Positions 1 through 11,858 of a stretch of DNA of 64,000 nt are shown here, piece after piece. The stretch's first letter is position 1; each line of letters opens with the position of its first letter. The notes beneath the pieces are model-generated. The model searched no databases and had not been told where the DNA came from. It was given only the letters and a program-made list of their open reading frames with translations. Origin of the DNA: Pedomonas mirosovicensis (GTDB taxonomy: Bacteria; Pseudomonadota; Alphaproteobacteria; Sphingomonadales; Sphingomonadaceae); contig NZ_JAKFIA010000001.1 in the NCBI RefSeq assembly GCF_022569295.1, forward strand, positions 1,999,001 to 2,063,000. Direction: 5' to 3'. The position numbers and the translations under genes are program-made.

Positions 1-133
1 CATGGCTGTCACCCAGCGGGACGAGTTCAATGCCAAGATCCAGGCGCGCGGCCTTGACGGCCTGATCGCCGAGATGAAGAGCACGACCGTCTCTTCCACC
101 AAGACGGCGGCCAGCACCCCCGAGAAGCGATGA
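1..133 (+). CDS. C-terminal part of an unrecognised protein (runs in from window edge)
   Basis: An open frame runs from the window edge to a TGA at 131-133; 43 residues are visible, with a Ser/Thr/Ala-rich tail ending TPEKR. An ATG lies at base 2, but the window starts one base earlier, so it may be an internal Met; the tail of a longer protein is more likely than a 43-residue gene. The stop overlaps the next start as ATGA, which indicates translational coupling. No family is recognised. The epimerase two genes on makes a D-glutamate N-acetyltransferase (DgcN/DUF1611) a guess worth testing, but the visible residues do not show it. Confidence 0.5.
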   Translation, partial: MAVTQRDEFNAKIQARGLDGLIAEMKSTTVSSTKTAASTPEKR

Positions 134-723
134 GCAGCCAGCCAGGCTTTGCGGACGCCGCCTTCGTCCATCCCACCGCCCTCCTCTACGGGCGCGTGAG
201 GCTATGCGAGGGCGCGTCCGTCTGGCCCTATGTGGTAATGCGATCCGAGACAGCGCATATCCACATTGGCAGCTTTACCAATGTGCAGGACTTCGTGATG
301 GTCCACACCAGCCCCAATCTCCCCGTGGAGGTTGGGGCTTTCTGTTCCATCACCCACCACGCCACGCTGCATGGCTGCCGCATCGGCGACAACTGCCTCA
401 TCGGCATCAACGCCACGGTTTATGACGGCGCGCAGGTGGGCAACAACTGCATCATCGGCCAGCACAGCTATGTGAAGGAGGGCACGGAGATCCCCGACAA
501 TTCCATTGTCGTCGGCTCTCCCGCCAAGGTGATCCGCACCCGGAACAGCTGGATTCCCAACCGGCTGAACGCCCTTCTCTACCACCGCAACGCCCTTGCC
601 TACGCGCGCGGCGACCACCGCGCCTGGGACGGGCCGGAGTTCGAGCGGTTCGTGCAGGAAACGCTGGAGCGGCTGCACCGGGAATTTGAGGATCTTGAAC
701 GGGGCAATCATGCGCCAGCTTGA
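130..723 (+). CDS. gamma-carbonic anhydrase-like left-handed beta-helix protein
   Basis: A 197-residue hexapeptide-repeat protein of the gamma-carbonic anhydrase/PaaY/YrdA group. The repeats run from about residue 20 to 135, followed by a helical C-terminal tail. The three zinc-type histidines expected of the family can be seen: His59 in VMVHT, His76 or His77 in ITHHAT, and His81 in LHGC; Arg38 and Asp54 occupy the usual Arg/Asp positions. Active members hydrate CO2 as cytoplasmic trimers, but many homologues are inactive or have other substrates, so activity is inferred only. It overlaps the upstream stop (ATGA) and its own stop lies inside the next gene, so the three are probably co-translated. 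Confidence 0.85.
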   Translation: MSSQPGFADAAFVHPTALLYGRVRLCEGASVWPYVVMRSETAHIHIGSFTNVQDFVMVHTSPNLPVEVGAFCSITHHATLHGCRIGDNCLIGINATVYDGAQVGNNCIIGQHSYVKEGTEIPDNSIVVGSPAKVIRTRNSWIPNRLNALLYHRNALAYARGDHRAWDGPEFERFVQETLERLHREFEDLERGNHAPA

Positions 724-1690
724 CGTTCGCGTCGACACCTTCCCCATTCGCGGGGCCTTCACCATTTCACGCGGCAGCAAAACCCAGGCGGAAGTCATCA
801 CCGTCCGCCTAACGGAAAACGGCGTGACCGGCTGGGCCGAGAGCGTGCCCTATGGCCGCTACGGCGAAACGCTGGAGAGCGTCGCCGCCCAGATCAACGC
901 CATCCGCGCCCAGCTGCAGGCCGGGTGCAGCCGTGCCGACATCAGCCGCCTGCTGCCTCCCGGCGCGGCCCGCAATGCGGTCGATTGCGCCCTGTGGGAC
1001 CTGGAAGCCCGCCAGCGCGGAACGCCGGTGTGGGAACTGGCGGGGCTGAAGCCGCCCGCACCTGTCACCACCGCCTACACCCTCAGCCTTGCGGCGCCCG
1101 AGGCCATGGCCGAGGCCGCGCGCAATGCGCCGGGCACCGATCTTCTGAAGCTGAAGCTCGGCGGCGAGGCGGACCTCGATCGCCTGCGGGCCGTGCGCGA
1201 GGCCGCGCCCGAGGCGCGCCTGATCGTCGATGCCAACGAGGGCTGGGACTTTGAGACGCTCGAGCGGCTGGCGCCCCGGTGCGCCGAGCTTGGCGTCGTC
1301 CTCATCGAGCAGCCCCTGCCCGCCGCGCAGGACCACATGCTCACCCGCGGCCGGTATCCGGTCAGCATCTGCGCGGACGAATCATGCCACACCGCCGCTG
1401 ACATGGACCGGCTGGCCGACCGCTACGACGCGGTCAACATCAAGCTGGACAAGACCGGCGGCCTCACCGAGGCCATCCACACGCTGGAGCGGGCGCGCAG
1501 CTACGACATGGATATCATGGTCGGCTGCATGGTCGGCTCGTCGCTGGCCATGGCGCCGGCGGTCCTGCTCACCCCTTACGCCGCCTTTGTCGATCTTGAT
1601 GGACCGTTGCTGCTAAGGGAAGACCGAACCCCTTCATTGTGCTATCAGCGCGGCCAGATCATCCCCGGCCCAACGGGCCTGTGGGGCTGA
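710..1690 (+). CDS. enolase-superfamily dipeptide epimerase / N-acetyl-D-glutamate racemase-like
   Basis: A 326-residue muconate-lactonizing subgroup enzyme. Catalytic residues are in place: the KxK motif Lys147/Lys149, Mg ligands Asp174, Glu200 and Asp223, and the opposing base Lys245 in NIKLDK. This set marks L-Ala-D/L-Glu epimerases (muropeptide recycling) and the related DgcA, which racemizes N-acetyl-D-glutamate; the sequence alone does not separate them. The ATG at 710 was preferred to an upstream in-frame ATG at 596 because residue 1 onward matches the family N-terminus (DVRVDTFPIRG) and the earlier frame lies inside the preceding gene. It overlaps that gene by 14 bases. Confidence 0.85.
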   Translation: MRQLDVRVDTFPIRGAFTISRGSKTQAEVITVRLTENGVTGWAESVPYGRYGETLESVAAQINAIRAQLQAGCSRADISRLLPPGAARNAVDCALWDLEARQRGTPVWELAGLKPPAPVTTAYTLSLAAPEAMAEAARNAPGTDLLKLKLGGEADLDRLRAVREAAPEARLIVDANEGWDFETLERLAPRCAELGVVLIEQPLPAAQDHMLTRGRYPVSICADESCHTAADMDRLADRYDAVNIKLDKTGGLTEAIHTLERARSYDMDIMVGCMVGSSLAMAPAVLLTPYAAFVDLDGPLLLREDRTPSLCYQRGQIIPGPTGLWG

Positions 1691-1811
1691 AGCATTTCCC
1701 GCCCCACCGGGCAAGGGCTTGCGCTTCAGGAATTGCGGGAACTTGGAACACGGAGCGTCGATCAGTCCGCAAGCGGACCGCGCTGGCTCCGGATGATTAT
1801 GGAGTAGAGTA

Positions 1812-2039
1812 ATGACACAGAACCTGATGCACCTGGTATTCGGCGGGCGGGTGAAAGATCCGCAGGGCCTTGAGTTCGAGGACCTGAACGCCGTTGATTT
1901 CGTTGGCATCTTCCCTGACTACGCCTCGGCCGAGAAGGCGTGGCGCGGCGCGGCCCAGCGCACCGTGGACGACGCCCAGATGAAGTATGTGATCGTTCAC
2001 CTGCACCGGCTGCTTCAGCCGAACACCCAGGCCAGCTAA
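1812..2039 (+). CDS. DUF4170 family protein
   Basis: A 75-residue protein resembling the short DUF4170 family common in Alphaproteobacteria: an FGG-type first strand, a central FPDYASAEKAW segment and the TVDDAQMKY motif. Function is unknown. A Shine-Dalgarno-like GGAG (1801-1804) stands 7 bases upstream of the ATG. It follows the epimerase after a 121-base gap and is not clearly in the same operon. The family assignment is from pattern memory of the motif order. Confidence 0.75.
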   Translation: MTQNLMHLVFGGRVKDPQGLEFEDLNAVDFVGIFPDYASAEKAWRGAAQRTVDDAQMKYVIVHLHRLLQPNTQAS

Positions 2040-2060
2040 CCGTTTCGATTTTTACCCCGG

Positions 2061-2111
2061 AAATAAAAAGAGCTTGCGTCGATCAGCCTTCGTGCTGACC
2101 AGCGCAAGCTC
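2061..2111 (-). terminator. Rho-independent terminator of the 59-residue gene
   Basis: GAGCTTGCG at 2070-2078 pairs with CGCAAGCTC at 2103-2111, with a further inner stem (GATCAGC/GCTGACC, one mismatch). Read on the minus strand the hairpin is followed by a T-rich tract (TTTTTATTT, 2061-2069). It therefore ends minus-strand transcription from the small gene at 2175-2354, and it also faces the 3' end of the DUF4170 gene. Confidence 0.85.
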
Positions 2112-2174
2112 CGGGCCGGCCTCCTGCCGGTGCGCTGCCGCGTTACCGCTGGCAACACCTCCCAGACATCCTGT

Positions 2175-2354
2175 TTACCGCGCGAAATAGCGATCCAGCG
2201 CCATCTCGACGAGGCGTGGCGACGGACCGTAGGGTGCGATGCGCCCCACGAGCGCGCGGCGGGCTTCATCCCGGCTGCGGGCGCCGATGTCCTTGAGCAG
2301 CTGGTGGGCAACGCGCCCCAGAGCCGCCTGATTGATGGAATGGTTGGTCGTCAT
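2175..2354 (-). CDS. small conserved-looking hypothetical protein (59 residues)
   Basis: Start chosen at the ATG complementary to 2352-2354 because AAGGAG lies 10 bases upstream; a longer frame reaching 2507 would run into the rhomboid gene. The product is basic and helical, with LGRVAHQLLKDIGARSRDEARRALVGRIAPYG in its middle (shown here as landmarks LLKDIG and RSRDEAR). No domain recognised. It has its own strong terminator at 2061-2111 and a TATAGT hexamer on the minus strand about 25 bases upstream of the Shine-Dalgarno, which supports a real stand-alone transcript. Confidence 0.65.
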   Translation of the reverse strand: MTTNHSINQAALGRVAHQLLKDIGARSRDEARRALVGRIAPYGPSPRLVEMALDRYFAR

Positions 2355-2421
2355 GTGTTGAGTCTCTCCTTGGACTGTACTGACTATAGCCGCGGCGTGT
2401 GACAGCCGCTTGACAGATGGG

Positions 2422-3072
2422 TCAGTCTTGCTGGGGCCTGCGACGAATGAACGGCGCCGCCAGAACAAGACCGGCGAGGAAGCCCCCGATGTGCGCCCAC
2501 ACCGCAACGCCGCCCATGCCGCCCGTGTTGAACACGAGCGCGATCATCAGCTGAATGCCGATCCAGGCGATGGCGAACCACAGCAGGCGCAGCAGGTGCC
2601 CCGGCACCCGGAACCCGGCGAACACCCGTGACGACACCCGGCTGCGGGAGAACATCAAGGCATAGATGGCCAGCATCCCCGAGATGCTGCCGCTCGCGCC
2701 CACCACCGGAACGGTGGACATGGGGGCGGCCAGGGTTTGCGCCACGCCGCCGATAACGCCGGTGGCGATGTAGAGCACAACGAAGCGGCCTCCGCCAATG
2801 ATCCACTCCACCGGCCGCCCGATGGCCCACAGGAACAGCATGTTGGCAAAAAGGTGCAGCAGGCCCGCATGGAGGAACTGGGACGTGACCAGCGTCACCG
2901 CGCCCTCGCCCGGCATCAGCGTGAGCCGCGCGGGAATCAGCGACAGCATGAACATCAGCCCTTCGCTGAGGCGATGGGGCATCAGGACGAGCAGCAACTC
3001 GATAATCACGCAGGCCAGGATCAAAAATCGGGTGACCGGCGCGGCAGGCATAGGGGTATCAGCGGGCTTCAC
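2422..3072 (-). CDS. rhomboid family intramembrane serine protease
   Basis: A 216-residue polytopic membrane protein with about six hydrophobic segments. The catalytic dyad is visible: Ser127 in the GASGS motif and His194 in AHIGG; the conserved HxxxN-type element HLFANMLFLW is at residues 73-82. Rhomboids cleave transmembrane helices within the inner membrane; the substrate here is unknown. The frame opens with GTG at 3072 and has an in-frame ATG at 3051 (residue 8) as an alternative; neither has a convincing Shine-Dalgarno at normal spacing, so the start is uncertain. Confidence 0.9.
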   Translation of the reverse strand: MKPADTPMPAAPVTRFLILACVIIELLLVLMPHRLSEGLMFMLSLIPARLTLMPGEGAVTLVTSQFLHAGLLHLFANMLFLWAIGRPVEWIIGGGRFVVLYIATGVIGGVAQTLAAPMSTVPVVGASGSISGMLAIYALMFSRSRVSSRVFAGFRVPGHLLRLLWFAIAWIGIQLMIALVFNTGGMGGVAVWAHIGGFLAGLVLAAPFIRRRPQQD

Positions 3073-3378
3073 CCCTTTTAACTATGTCTCCTCACGCCAA
3101 GCTTCAAGGGCGGCAGCCGAAACTCCAGCCCACCCAGACTGCTTTCAGGGCATTTCAGAACCATGCTTTTTCGGCGCAAGGTAAAGCAAGGCGAGACCCA
3201 CCTTCGCCATGCCCCGCAAAGGCCCGTAGAGGCACCTTACAGCGCGATTCCAGATCTGTCCGCTACCACCCTAGCTGAAACAGGCAAAAACCTCTGTATG
3301 GGCGTTATAAGCCGATCTAGAGGCATATGGCCTTTTGTCCGGATGATCCAAGGCATCACCCCTCCCCGGCAGCGCGCA
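3073..3378. other. intergenic region between the rhomboid and chemoreceptor genes
   Basis: 306 bases without a supportable gene. It lies downstream of the chemoreceptor (minus) and upstream of the rhomboid (minus), so it should hold the chemoreceptor 3' end and the rhomboid promoter. I found no hairpin with a T tract and no clear -35/-10 pair. A plus-strand frame that begins here continues antisense through the chemoreceptor and is not credible. Confidence 0.5.
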
Positions 3379-5523
3379 TCACGCCGCGCGGACGCGGGCA
3401 AGGAAGCGGTCCACCTCCTCCCGCAGCATGGTGGCCTGGCGGTTGAGATCGGCGGCGGCCTTCAGCGACTCCTGCGCCGCCTCGCCGGTCGAGTCCACGC
3501 CCTCGCGCACCTGGAGGATGTTGGTCACCACTTCCTGCGTGCCCTGGGCGGCCTGCTGCGTATTGCGGGAGATCTCCAGCGTCGTTGCCGCCTGCTGCTC
3601 CACCGCCGCCGCCACGTTGGCGGAGAGCGAGCTGACCTCGCGGATGATGTCCTGGATTTCGCGAATGGCGCCCACCGCCTCGCCGGTGACGGACTGGATG
3701 GAGCGGATCTGCTGGTCGATCTCCTCCGTGGCGTGGGCGGTCTGGTTGGCCAGCGCCTTCACCTCAGAGGCCACCACCGCGAAGCCGCGCCCGGCCTCGC
3801 CGGCGCGGGCCGCCTCGATGGTGGCGTTGAGCGCGAGCAGGTTGGTCTGCTCGGCGATGCTCTGGATGATGCTGACCACCTCGCCGATGCGCCGGGCATC
3901 GTCCGCCAGGCTGGTGACGATCTCGTCCGTGCGCTTGGCCCGCTCCACCGCCCGCTTGGCGATGGTGGTCGATGCACTCATCTGCGATGACACCTCCGAG
4001 ATGGAGTGGGACATTTCCTCGGTGGCAGCCGCGACGGTCTCCACGTTGAGGCTGGCCTGCTCGGACGTGGCGGCGACGCTGGCGGCGATCATCACGCTGC
4101 TCTGCGCCGCGTCGGAGGCCAGGCGCGCGCCGTCCTCGATCCGCCGCGCCGTCTGCGAGACGATTTCCACCACATGCTTGACGCTGGATTCGAAATGGTC
4201 AGCCATCTCGGCCAGCATCCGGCGCTTTTCCTCCTCGGCCTCCAGCCGCTCCTGCTCGCGCTGGTAGCGGCGCTCGTCCTCCGCCGCCCTCTCCCGCAGC
4301 TCGGCCTCGCGCTGGGCCGCTTCCTTGGCCGCCTGCTCGGCCCGAAGCTGCTCCATGGCGTTGGCGTTGTCCTTGAACACCTGCACCGCCTGCGCCATCT
4401 CGCCGATCTCGTCGCCGCGCTCCAGCCCGCCGATCTCGATGGCGCGGTCGCCCCTGGCCAGCCGCCGCATGGCCTCGGCCATGAAGCGAAGCGGATTGAC
4501 GATGAACTTGAGCGCCAGCAGGGCCGCCAGCATCGCAAGGCCGATGCCGACCACGCTGGCGAGCGCCGATTGGGAAAGCACGAGGATGATGCTGTCGATG
4601 GTCGATCGCGCCGCCCGCTCCTGCTGGGCCACCAGCGCGCCGCGCAAGGCATTGGTGCTCGCCTCGAAGGCCGGGCCGGTCTGGGAGAGGATGGTGTCCA
4701 CATCCGCGTTGCGCGCCTCGATCAGCCGGATGAGGGCATCGAAGCTCTTGTCGTAGGTGACGAGGTTGGCGATCACCTGGTCCGCCTCGGCCACCAGCTT
4801 GCGGGAGGACATAACCCCATACAGCTGGTTGAGCGCGTCCTCCAGGTTAAGGAGGTCCGCCTTGGCGGCCTTGGCGTCTTCCTGCCGCCCTTCGGAGAGG
4901 AAACGGCTCACGTCGATGCGCGTCTGCATGTAGAGGTCGAGCGCCCGGCCCGCGAAATAGGCCGAACGCGGATCCTCGTTCTGGTAGGAGGCGGTCATGA
5001 TCGTCCGCAGGGTCTCCGCAATGGAGGGCCCCAGCGTCTGGATGCTGGTCTCGTTTTCCTTCTGGATCTGCTTCTGGCTGGCGGCGATCCGGTCGAAGGC
5101 GTCGCTGAAGGCCGCCAGCTGCCGCTGGGCCTGTTCCAGCTGCCCGGCCTGCCCCAGCGCCTTCAGGGACGCAGCCGAAGCCGCCAGGCCCGCCTGGGCG
5201 CTCTCCAGCTTCTGGCGCACCTGATCCGCCGTCTGCGCGTCGGGATGGATGACATACTGCTTGATGCGATCGAGCGCCGTCAGCGCGTCCAGCTCGGCCG
5301 CGCCGAGCTTGACTGTCTGCGCCGAAAGATCCGCCAGCACCTCGACGTTCCGGCGGGTCGAGAAACTGCTGTAGGCGGTAAAGCCTGCCAGGCAGATGAT
5401 AACGGCAACGATGACGCTGTAGCTAACGAACAGCTTGCGCGGCACGCTCAGGTCCCGCACCCAGACAAAGGCCGCGTTCAGTCCGCGCCGATGTTCCCCG
5501 ATTTGAGAAAAGGCGAATGCCAT
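3379..5523 (-). CDS. methyl-accepting chemotaxis protein
   Basis: A 714-residue chemoreceptor: short cytoplasmic N-terminus, first membrane helix near residues 31-52, a helical periplasmic sensor of about 260 residues, second membrane helix near 320-345, HAMP ([17 protein letters not shown] onward), then a long coiled coil rich in Glu/Arg (about residues 395-450) and the signalling domain. The highly conserved hairpin tip is visible ([19 protein letters not shown], with GRGFAVVA after it). It would couple through CheW to CheA. No che genes are nearby, so the signal sensed is not suggested by context. A GGAGGG sequence lies just upstream of the ATG. Confidence 0.95.
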   Translation of the reverse strand: MAFAFSQIGEHRRGLNAAFVWVRDLSVPRKLFVSYSVIVAVIICLAGFTAYSSFSTRRNVEVLADLSAQTVKLGAAELDALTALDRIKQYVIHPDAQTADQVRQKLESAQAGLAASAASLKALGQAGQLEQAQRQLAAFSDAFDRIAASQKQIQKENETSIQTLGPSIAETLRTIMTASYQNEDPRSAYFAGRALDLYMQTRIDVSRFLSEGRQEDAKAAKADLLNLEDALNQLYGVMSSRKLVAEADQVIANLVTYDKSFDALIRLIEARNADVDTILSQTGPAFEASTNALRGALVAQQERAARSTIDSIILVLSQSALASVVGIGLAMLAALLALKFIVNPLRFMAEAMRRLARGDRAIEIGGLERGDEIGEMAQAVQVFKDNANAMEQLRAEQAAKEAAQREAELRERAAEDERRYQREQERLEAEEEKRRMLAEMADHFESSVKHVVEIVSQTARRIEDGARLASDAAQSSVMIAASVAATSEQASLNVETVAAATEEMSHSISEVSSQMSASTTIAKRAVERAKRTDEIVTSLADDARRIGEVVSIIQSIAEQTNLLALNATIEAARAGEAGRGFAVVASEVKALANQTAHATEEIDQQIRSIQSVTGEAVGAIREIQDIIREVSSLSANVAAAVEQQAATTLEISRNTQQAAQGTQEVVTNILQVREGVDSTGEAAQESLKAAADLNRQATMLREEVDRFLARVRAA

Positions 5524-5620
5524 GTTCCCCCTCCGACCAACATAATGGTCCCCGGGAACAATGGCTTAGAGGCCACCGGTTTATAATTGATGAATGGACT
5601 ATTAGCCATTCCTGACACGA

Positions 5621-5656
5621 GAAACGGGCCACGGCGCAAAAGCCGCAGCCCGTTTC
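5621..5656 (-). terminator. hairpin 3' of greA (probable terminator, weak tail)
   Basis: GAAACGGGC (5621-5629) pairs perfectly with GCCCGTTTC (5648-5656), and an inner CGGC/GCCG extends the stem. The structure sits about 50 bases past the greA stop. Neither side has a proper T tract, so it may act as a transcript-end stabiliser or need help to terminate. Confidence 0.5.
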
Positions 5657-5704
5657 AAAAACCCGCAATTACCGGGGAAAACCTCTGTTTCCCTCGATTT
5701 GGGA

Positions 5705-6184
5705 TTATTTGAATTCCAGCTTGGAAATCTCGTAGTACTTGTCGCCCGACGGCGTGACCACTTCCACCTCGTCGCCGACCTTGCGGCCGATCAGCGCCTT
5801 GCCCAGTGGCGAGGAGAAGGAAATGCGGCCCCGTTTGATGTCCGCCTCGTAGGCGCCGACGATCTGGTAGACGACTTCCTTGTCATCCTCGTCGATGAGG
5901 GTGACGGTCGCGCCGAACACCACCTTGTCGCCGGACAGGCGCGTCGGGTCGATCACCTGAGCGCGGCTCAGGCGGTCTTCCAGTTCGGCGATATGGGCCT
6001 CGATCTGGCCCTGCCGCTCCTTCGCCGCGTGGTACTCGGCGTTCTCCGAGAGATCGCCGTGCGCGCGCGCTTCCTCGATCGCCTCGACGACGGCCGGGCG
6101 CTCCACGGTCTTGAGGCGGTGCAGTTCTGCCTGCAATGCCTCAAACCCTTCCGCCAGCATGGGGAATTTCTCAAGGGTGGCCAT
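5705..6184 (-). CDS. greA: transcription elongation factor GreA
   Basis: A 159-residue protein of full family length. The N-terminal coiled-coil domain (about residues 1-75) carries the acidic tip [13 protein letters not shown] typical of GreA, whose Asp/Glu side chains reach the RNA polymerase active site to stimulate cleavage of backtracked RNA. The C-terminal FKBP-like domain holds [15 protein letters not shown]. Downstream of carB on the same strand, as in other sphingomonad-like genomes; an intrinsic terminator stands between the two. Confidence 0.97.
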   Translation of the reverse strand: MATLEKFPMLAEGFEALQAELHRLKTVERPAVVEAIEEARAHGDLSENAEYHAAKERQGQIEAHIAELEDRLSRAQVIDPTRLSGDKVVFGATVTLIDEDDKEVVYQIVGAYEADIKRGRISFSSPLGKALIGRKVGDEVEVVTPSGDKYYEISKLEFK

Positions 6185-6209
6185 CCTTCACGCTCCTCAT
6201 GGCTCACAC

Positions 6210-6252
6210 AAAGAAAAAAGACACCTGTGGGCGGCATGTCCCAACCGCCCAC
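6210..6252 (-). terminator. Rho-independent terminator after carB
   Basis: On the minus strand GTGGGCGG pairs with CCGCCCAC (arms 6245-6252 and 6227-6234 on the plus strand), followed after a short gap by TTTTTTCTTT (6210-6220). It lies 53 bases beyond the carB stop and only 26 bases before the greA start codon, so greA needs either readthrough or a promoter hidden in this short stretch. Confidence 0.8.
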
Positions 6253-6304
6253 GGCGTCACTCAAAATCTCCAAGACCGGGTCGGCCGGTCCCCCTTACGG
6301 TCCT

Positions 6305-9534
<3,230 letters not shown>

Positions 9535-9540
9535 AGCCGT

Positions 9541-9816
9541 TTATGATCCTGCTTGTGTGCCGCCGCCCGGCCCCGCTTCCGGCCGGCTGTAGACCAGCAC
9601 CGGATAGGGGGAAGCCGCGGGTTGCAGTGAGGAAGAGGGGCTGAGCTGCGGCGTTGCATGCTCGCCGAGCAGCCCGGCAAAGTGAGTGAACATCTGAAGG
9701 CGCCGCGCGGCGAGATCCGGCAAGGCAATATCCGTCCGGCCGCCGCGCGACCAGGCGTCAGCCGCCTGCTCGCGCCGCCGCAAGCCGTTCCAGTATCCGC
9801 CGCGCTGGCCCATCAT
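9541..9816 (-). CDS. small hypothetical protein coupled between carA and carB (91 residues)
   Basis: Starts at an ATG whose first base overlaps the carA stop (TGATG) and ends in TAA six bases before the carB ATG, so the three frames form one tightly packed unit. Codon use is strongly G/C-ending like its neighbours, which supports translation. The product starts MMGQRGGYWNG, has a basic Arg-rich first half (LRRREQAADAW, LAARRLQMF) and a Pro/Ser-rich second half. No domain is recognised. It could be a conserved small gene, or a frame kept open mainly to carry ribosomes from carA into carB. Confidence 0.55.
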   Translation of the reverse strand: MMGQRGGYWNGLRRREQAADAWSRGGRTDIALPDLAARRLQMFTHFAGLLGEHATPQLSPSSSLQPAASPYPVLVYSRPEAGPGGGTQAGS

Positions 9817-10985
9817 CAGCCTTTCATGAGGTCCATGAACCGCTTGAACAGATAGAAGCTGTCCTGCGGGCCAGGCGATGCCTCGGGGTGATGCTGCACC
9901 GAGAACACCGGCTTGTCCGTGTACTTGAGGCCGCACAGCGTGCCATCGAACAGCGAGACGTGCGTCGGCACCACGTTCTGCGGCAGCGACTTCGGATCGA
10001 CCGCGAAGCCGTGGTTCATCACGGTGATCTCGACCTTGCCCGTGTCCAGCTCCTTCACCGGATGGTTCGCGCCGCGATGACCCTGGTGCATCTTGAAGGT
10101 CTGGCCGCCGGCGGCGAGGCCCAGCAGCTGGTGGCCGAGGCAGATGCCGAAGATCGGCTTGCCGGTCTCAACCAGCTTCTGGATCACCGGCACGGCATAT
10201 TCGCCCGTCGCGGCCGGATCGCCCGGACCATTGGAGAGGAACACGCCGTCCGGGTTGTGCGACATGATCTCCTCGAACGTCGCATCGCCCGGCACCACCG
10301 TGATCTTCGCGCCCGTCGAGGCCAGGTTCCGCAGGATGTTGCGCTTGATGCCGTAGTCAACGGCGACCACGTGCTTGGTGGGGCTGGTCTGGCGCCCGTA
10401 GCCATGGCCCAGCGACCACAGGGTCTCGTCGGCCTGGTAGGTCTGGCGGGCCCAGACCTCCTTGGCGAGGTCCATGCCCTCGAGGCCCGGCCACTCCTGC
10501 GCCTTCCGGATCAGCGCGTCGACATCGAACTTGCCCTCGGGGTTGTGGGCAATGACGCCGTTGGGCGCGCCGTGGATACGGATGTAGCGGGTCAGGCGGC
10601 GGGTATCGACGCCGGCAATACCGATCAGCCCGTAGGACTTCAGCCAGTCATCGAACCCCCGCTCGGCGCGGAAGTTGGCCTCGTTTGTAATGGGTTCGCG
10701 CATAATGCAGCCGAGGGCGAAAGGCGTGATTGCCTCCACATCCTCGCCGTTTGCGCCCACGTTGCCGATATGGGGGAAGGTAAAGGTGATGATCTGCCCG
10801 GCGTAGGAAGGATCGGTCATGATCTCCTGATAGCCGGTCATCGCCGTATTAAAGCATACCTCGCCCACCTTCTCGCCAGTCGCGCCGAAGCCCTGGCCCC
10901 AGAACAGGGTGCCATCGGCAAGGGCTAGAACGGCAGTGGCTCCAATGGGCGCGTCGGTGGGTTTGGCAGCGGCAGAAACAGTCAC
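9816..10985 (-). CDS. carA: carbamoyl-phosphate synthase small (glutaminase) subunit
   Basis: Hydrolyses glutamine and channels ammonia to CarB. The N-terminal small-subunit domain (ALADGTLFWGQGFG; FNTAMTGYQEIMTDPSY) is followed by a class I amidotransferase with nucleophile Cys in GICLGHQ and the His-Glu pair in HHPE. I place the start at GTG 10985 because AGAGG precedes it by 6 bases; the ATG at 11003 lacks any ribosome site and would add only six residues (389 versus 395 in total). It is first in a carA-small ORF-carB operon with its own promoter at 11055-11083. Confidence 0.95.
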   Translation of the reverse strand: MTVSAAAKPTDAPIGATAVLALADGTLFWGQGFGATGEKVGEVCFNTAMTGYQEIMTDPSYAGQIITFTFPHIGNVGANGEDVEAITPFALGCIMREPITNEANFRAERGFDDWLKSYGLIGIAGVDTRRLTRYIRIHGAPNGVIAHNPEGKFDVDALIRKAQEWPGLEGMDLAKEVWARQTYQADETLWSLGHGYGRQTSPTKHVVAVDYGIKRNILRNLASTGAKITVVPGDATFEEIMSHNPDGVFLSNGPGDPAATGEYAVPVIQKLVETGKPIFGICLGHQLLGLAAGGQTFKMHQGHRGANHPVKELDTGKVEITVMNHGFAVDPKSLPQNVVPTHVSLFDGTLCGLKYTDKPVFSVQHHPEASPGPQDSFYLFKRFMDLMKG

Positions 10986-11054
10986 CGGGCACCTCTCATA
11001 CACAAAGCGTTGTCAGGATTTACCAGACCCCGTGGGTCCGGGCAAATTGCGGCG

Positions 11055-11083
11055 TCTCTATTGACCTCAGCTCCCCATGTCAA
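11055..11083 (-). promoter_or_regulatory. sigma-70-type promoter for carA
   Basis: On the minus strand a perfect TTGACA (complement of 11078-11083) stands 17 bases from TAGAGA (complement of 11055-11060), about 70 bases upstream of the carA start. It is the best -35 match in the region and is placed in the divergent gap with the GatB/YqeY gene. Confidence 0.6.
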
Positions 11084-11141
11084 GGAAAAGGACAAATAAA
11101 AATTACTCTTATATTTCAATAACTTACGCAAAAATTTTTGA

Positions 11142-11170
11142 TTGAAAACCAGAGCCCGCGCCGCTATGCT
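11142..11170 (+). promoter_or_regulatory. sigma-70-type promoter for the GatB/YqeY gene
   Basis: TTGAAA at 11142-11147 and TATGCT at 11165-11170 are separated by exactly 17 bases and end 33 bases before the chosen ATG at 11204. The preceding 60 bases are AT-rich, unlike the rest of the area. Confidence 0.55.
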
Positions 11171-11203
11171 CTGCTTTTCTCAAACAGTCAGGATTCCGCC
11201 CGC

Positions 11204-11659
11204 ATGATCCGCGATGCCATCAAGCAAGCGCTCGTTGAGGCCATGAAGGCCAAGGATACCCAGACCGTTTCGACCCTCCGCATGGCTCAGGCCGCCATCA
11301 AGAACCGCGACATCGAGCTTCGCACCAGCGAGGCTCCGGCCAACGACGACGCGCTGGTCATCGATGTACTGACCAAGATGGTCAAGCAGCGCCGGGAATC
11401 GGTCGAGATGTACGAGAAGGGCGGGCGCGCCGAACTGGCCGAGGCCGAACGCGGCGAGATCGCCGTTCTTGAGCGCTTCCTCCCCCAGGTCATGTCGGAC
11501 GACGAGGCACAGAAGGTCATCAACACCCTGGTCGCCGAACTCGGCGCCTCTTCTCCGAAGGATATGGGGCGCGTGATGGGCGCCCTCAAGGAACGTTACG
11601 CCGGCCAGATCGACATGGGCAAGGCCGGCCCGATGGTGAAGGCGGCGCTTGCCGGCTAA
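11204..11659 (+). CDS. GatB/YqeY domain-containing protein
   Basis: A 151-residue protein made almost entirely of the YqeY/GatB C-terminal-like domain: helical N-terminus (AIKQALVEAMKAKD, STLRMAQAAIKN), the MYEKGGRAELAEAE linker and the C-terminal SPKDMGRVMGALKERYAG motif. In GatB this domain binds tRNA; stand-alone YqeY has no settled function. The ATG at 11204 is preferred over 11138 because the family begins here, AGGA lies about 10 bases before it, and a promoter -10 element would otherwise fall inside the gene. It precedes dnaG-rpoD, a common order in this group. Confidence 0.92.
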   Translation: MIRDAIKQALVEAMKAKDTQTVSTLRMAQAAIKNRDIELRTSEAPANDDALVIDVLTKMVKQRRESVEMYEKGGRAELAEAERGEIAVLERFLPQVMSDDEAQKVINTLVAELGASSPKDMGRVMGALKERYAGQIDMGKAGPMVKAALAG

Positions 11660-11858
11660 ACCGCCGCGCCCTCTTCCGGCGACGGCCCTTCACCCCCAAA
11701 TACGAGATAAAGACAGCCAGGGTTGCGCCGCTCCCGGTTTTACCGGGCGCAGGCGCGGCTTCGCATGGGCAATGTCCGGCAAATCTGCGTTAACCGAGTG
11801 AATATAGAGCGTTGATCCATTTCCCTTGGGTCGTCATCCGCTCTAGGATCGTGGCTCC

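Noticed and set aside
4006-5586. Plus-strand frame of 526 residues antisense to the chemoreceptor
   Set aside because: Same antisense effect; the minus-strand gene has complete HAMP and signalling motifs.
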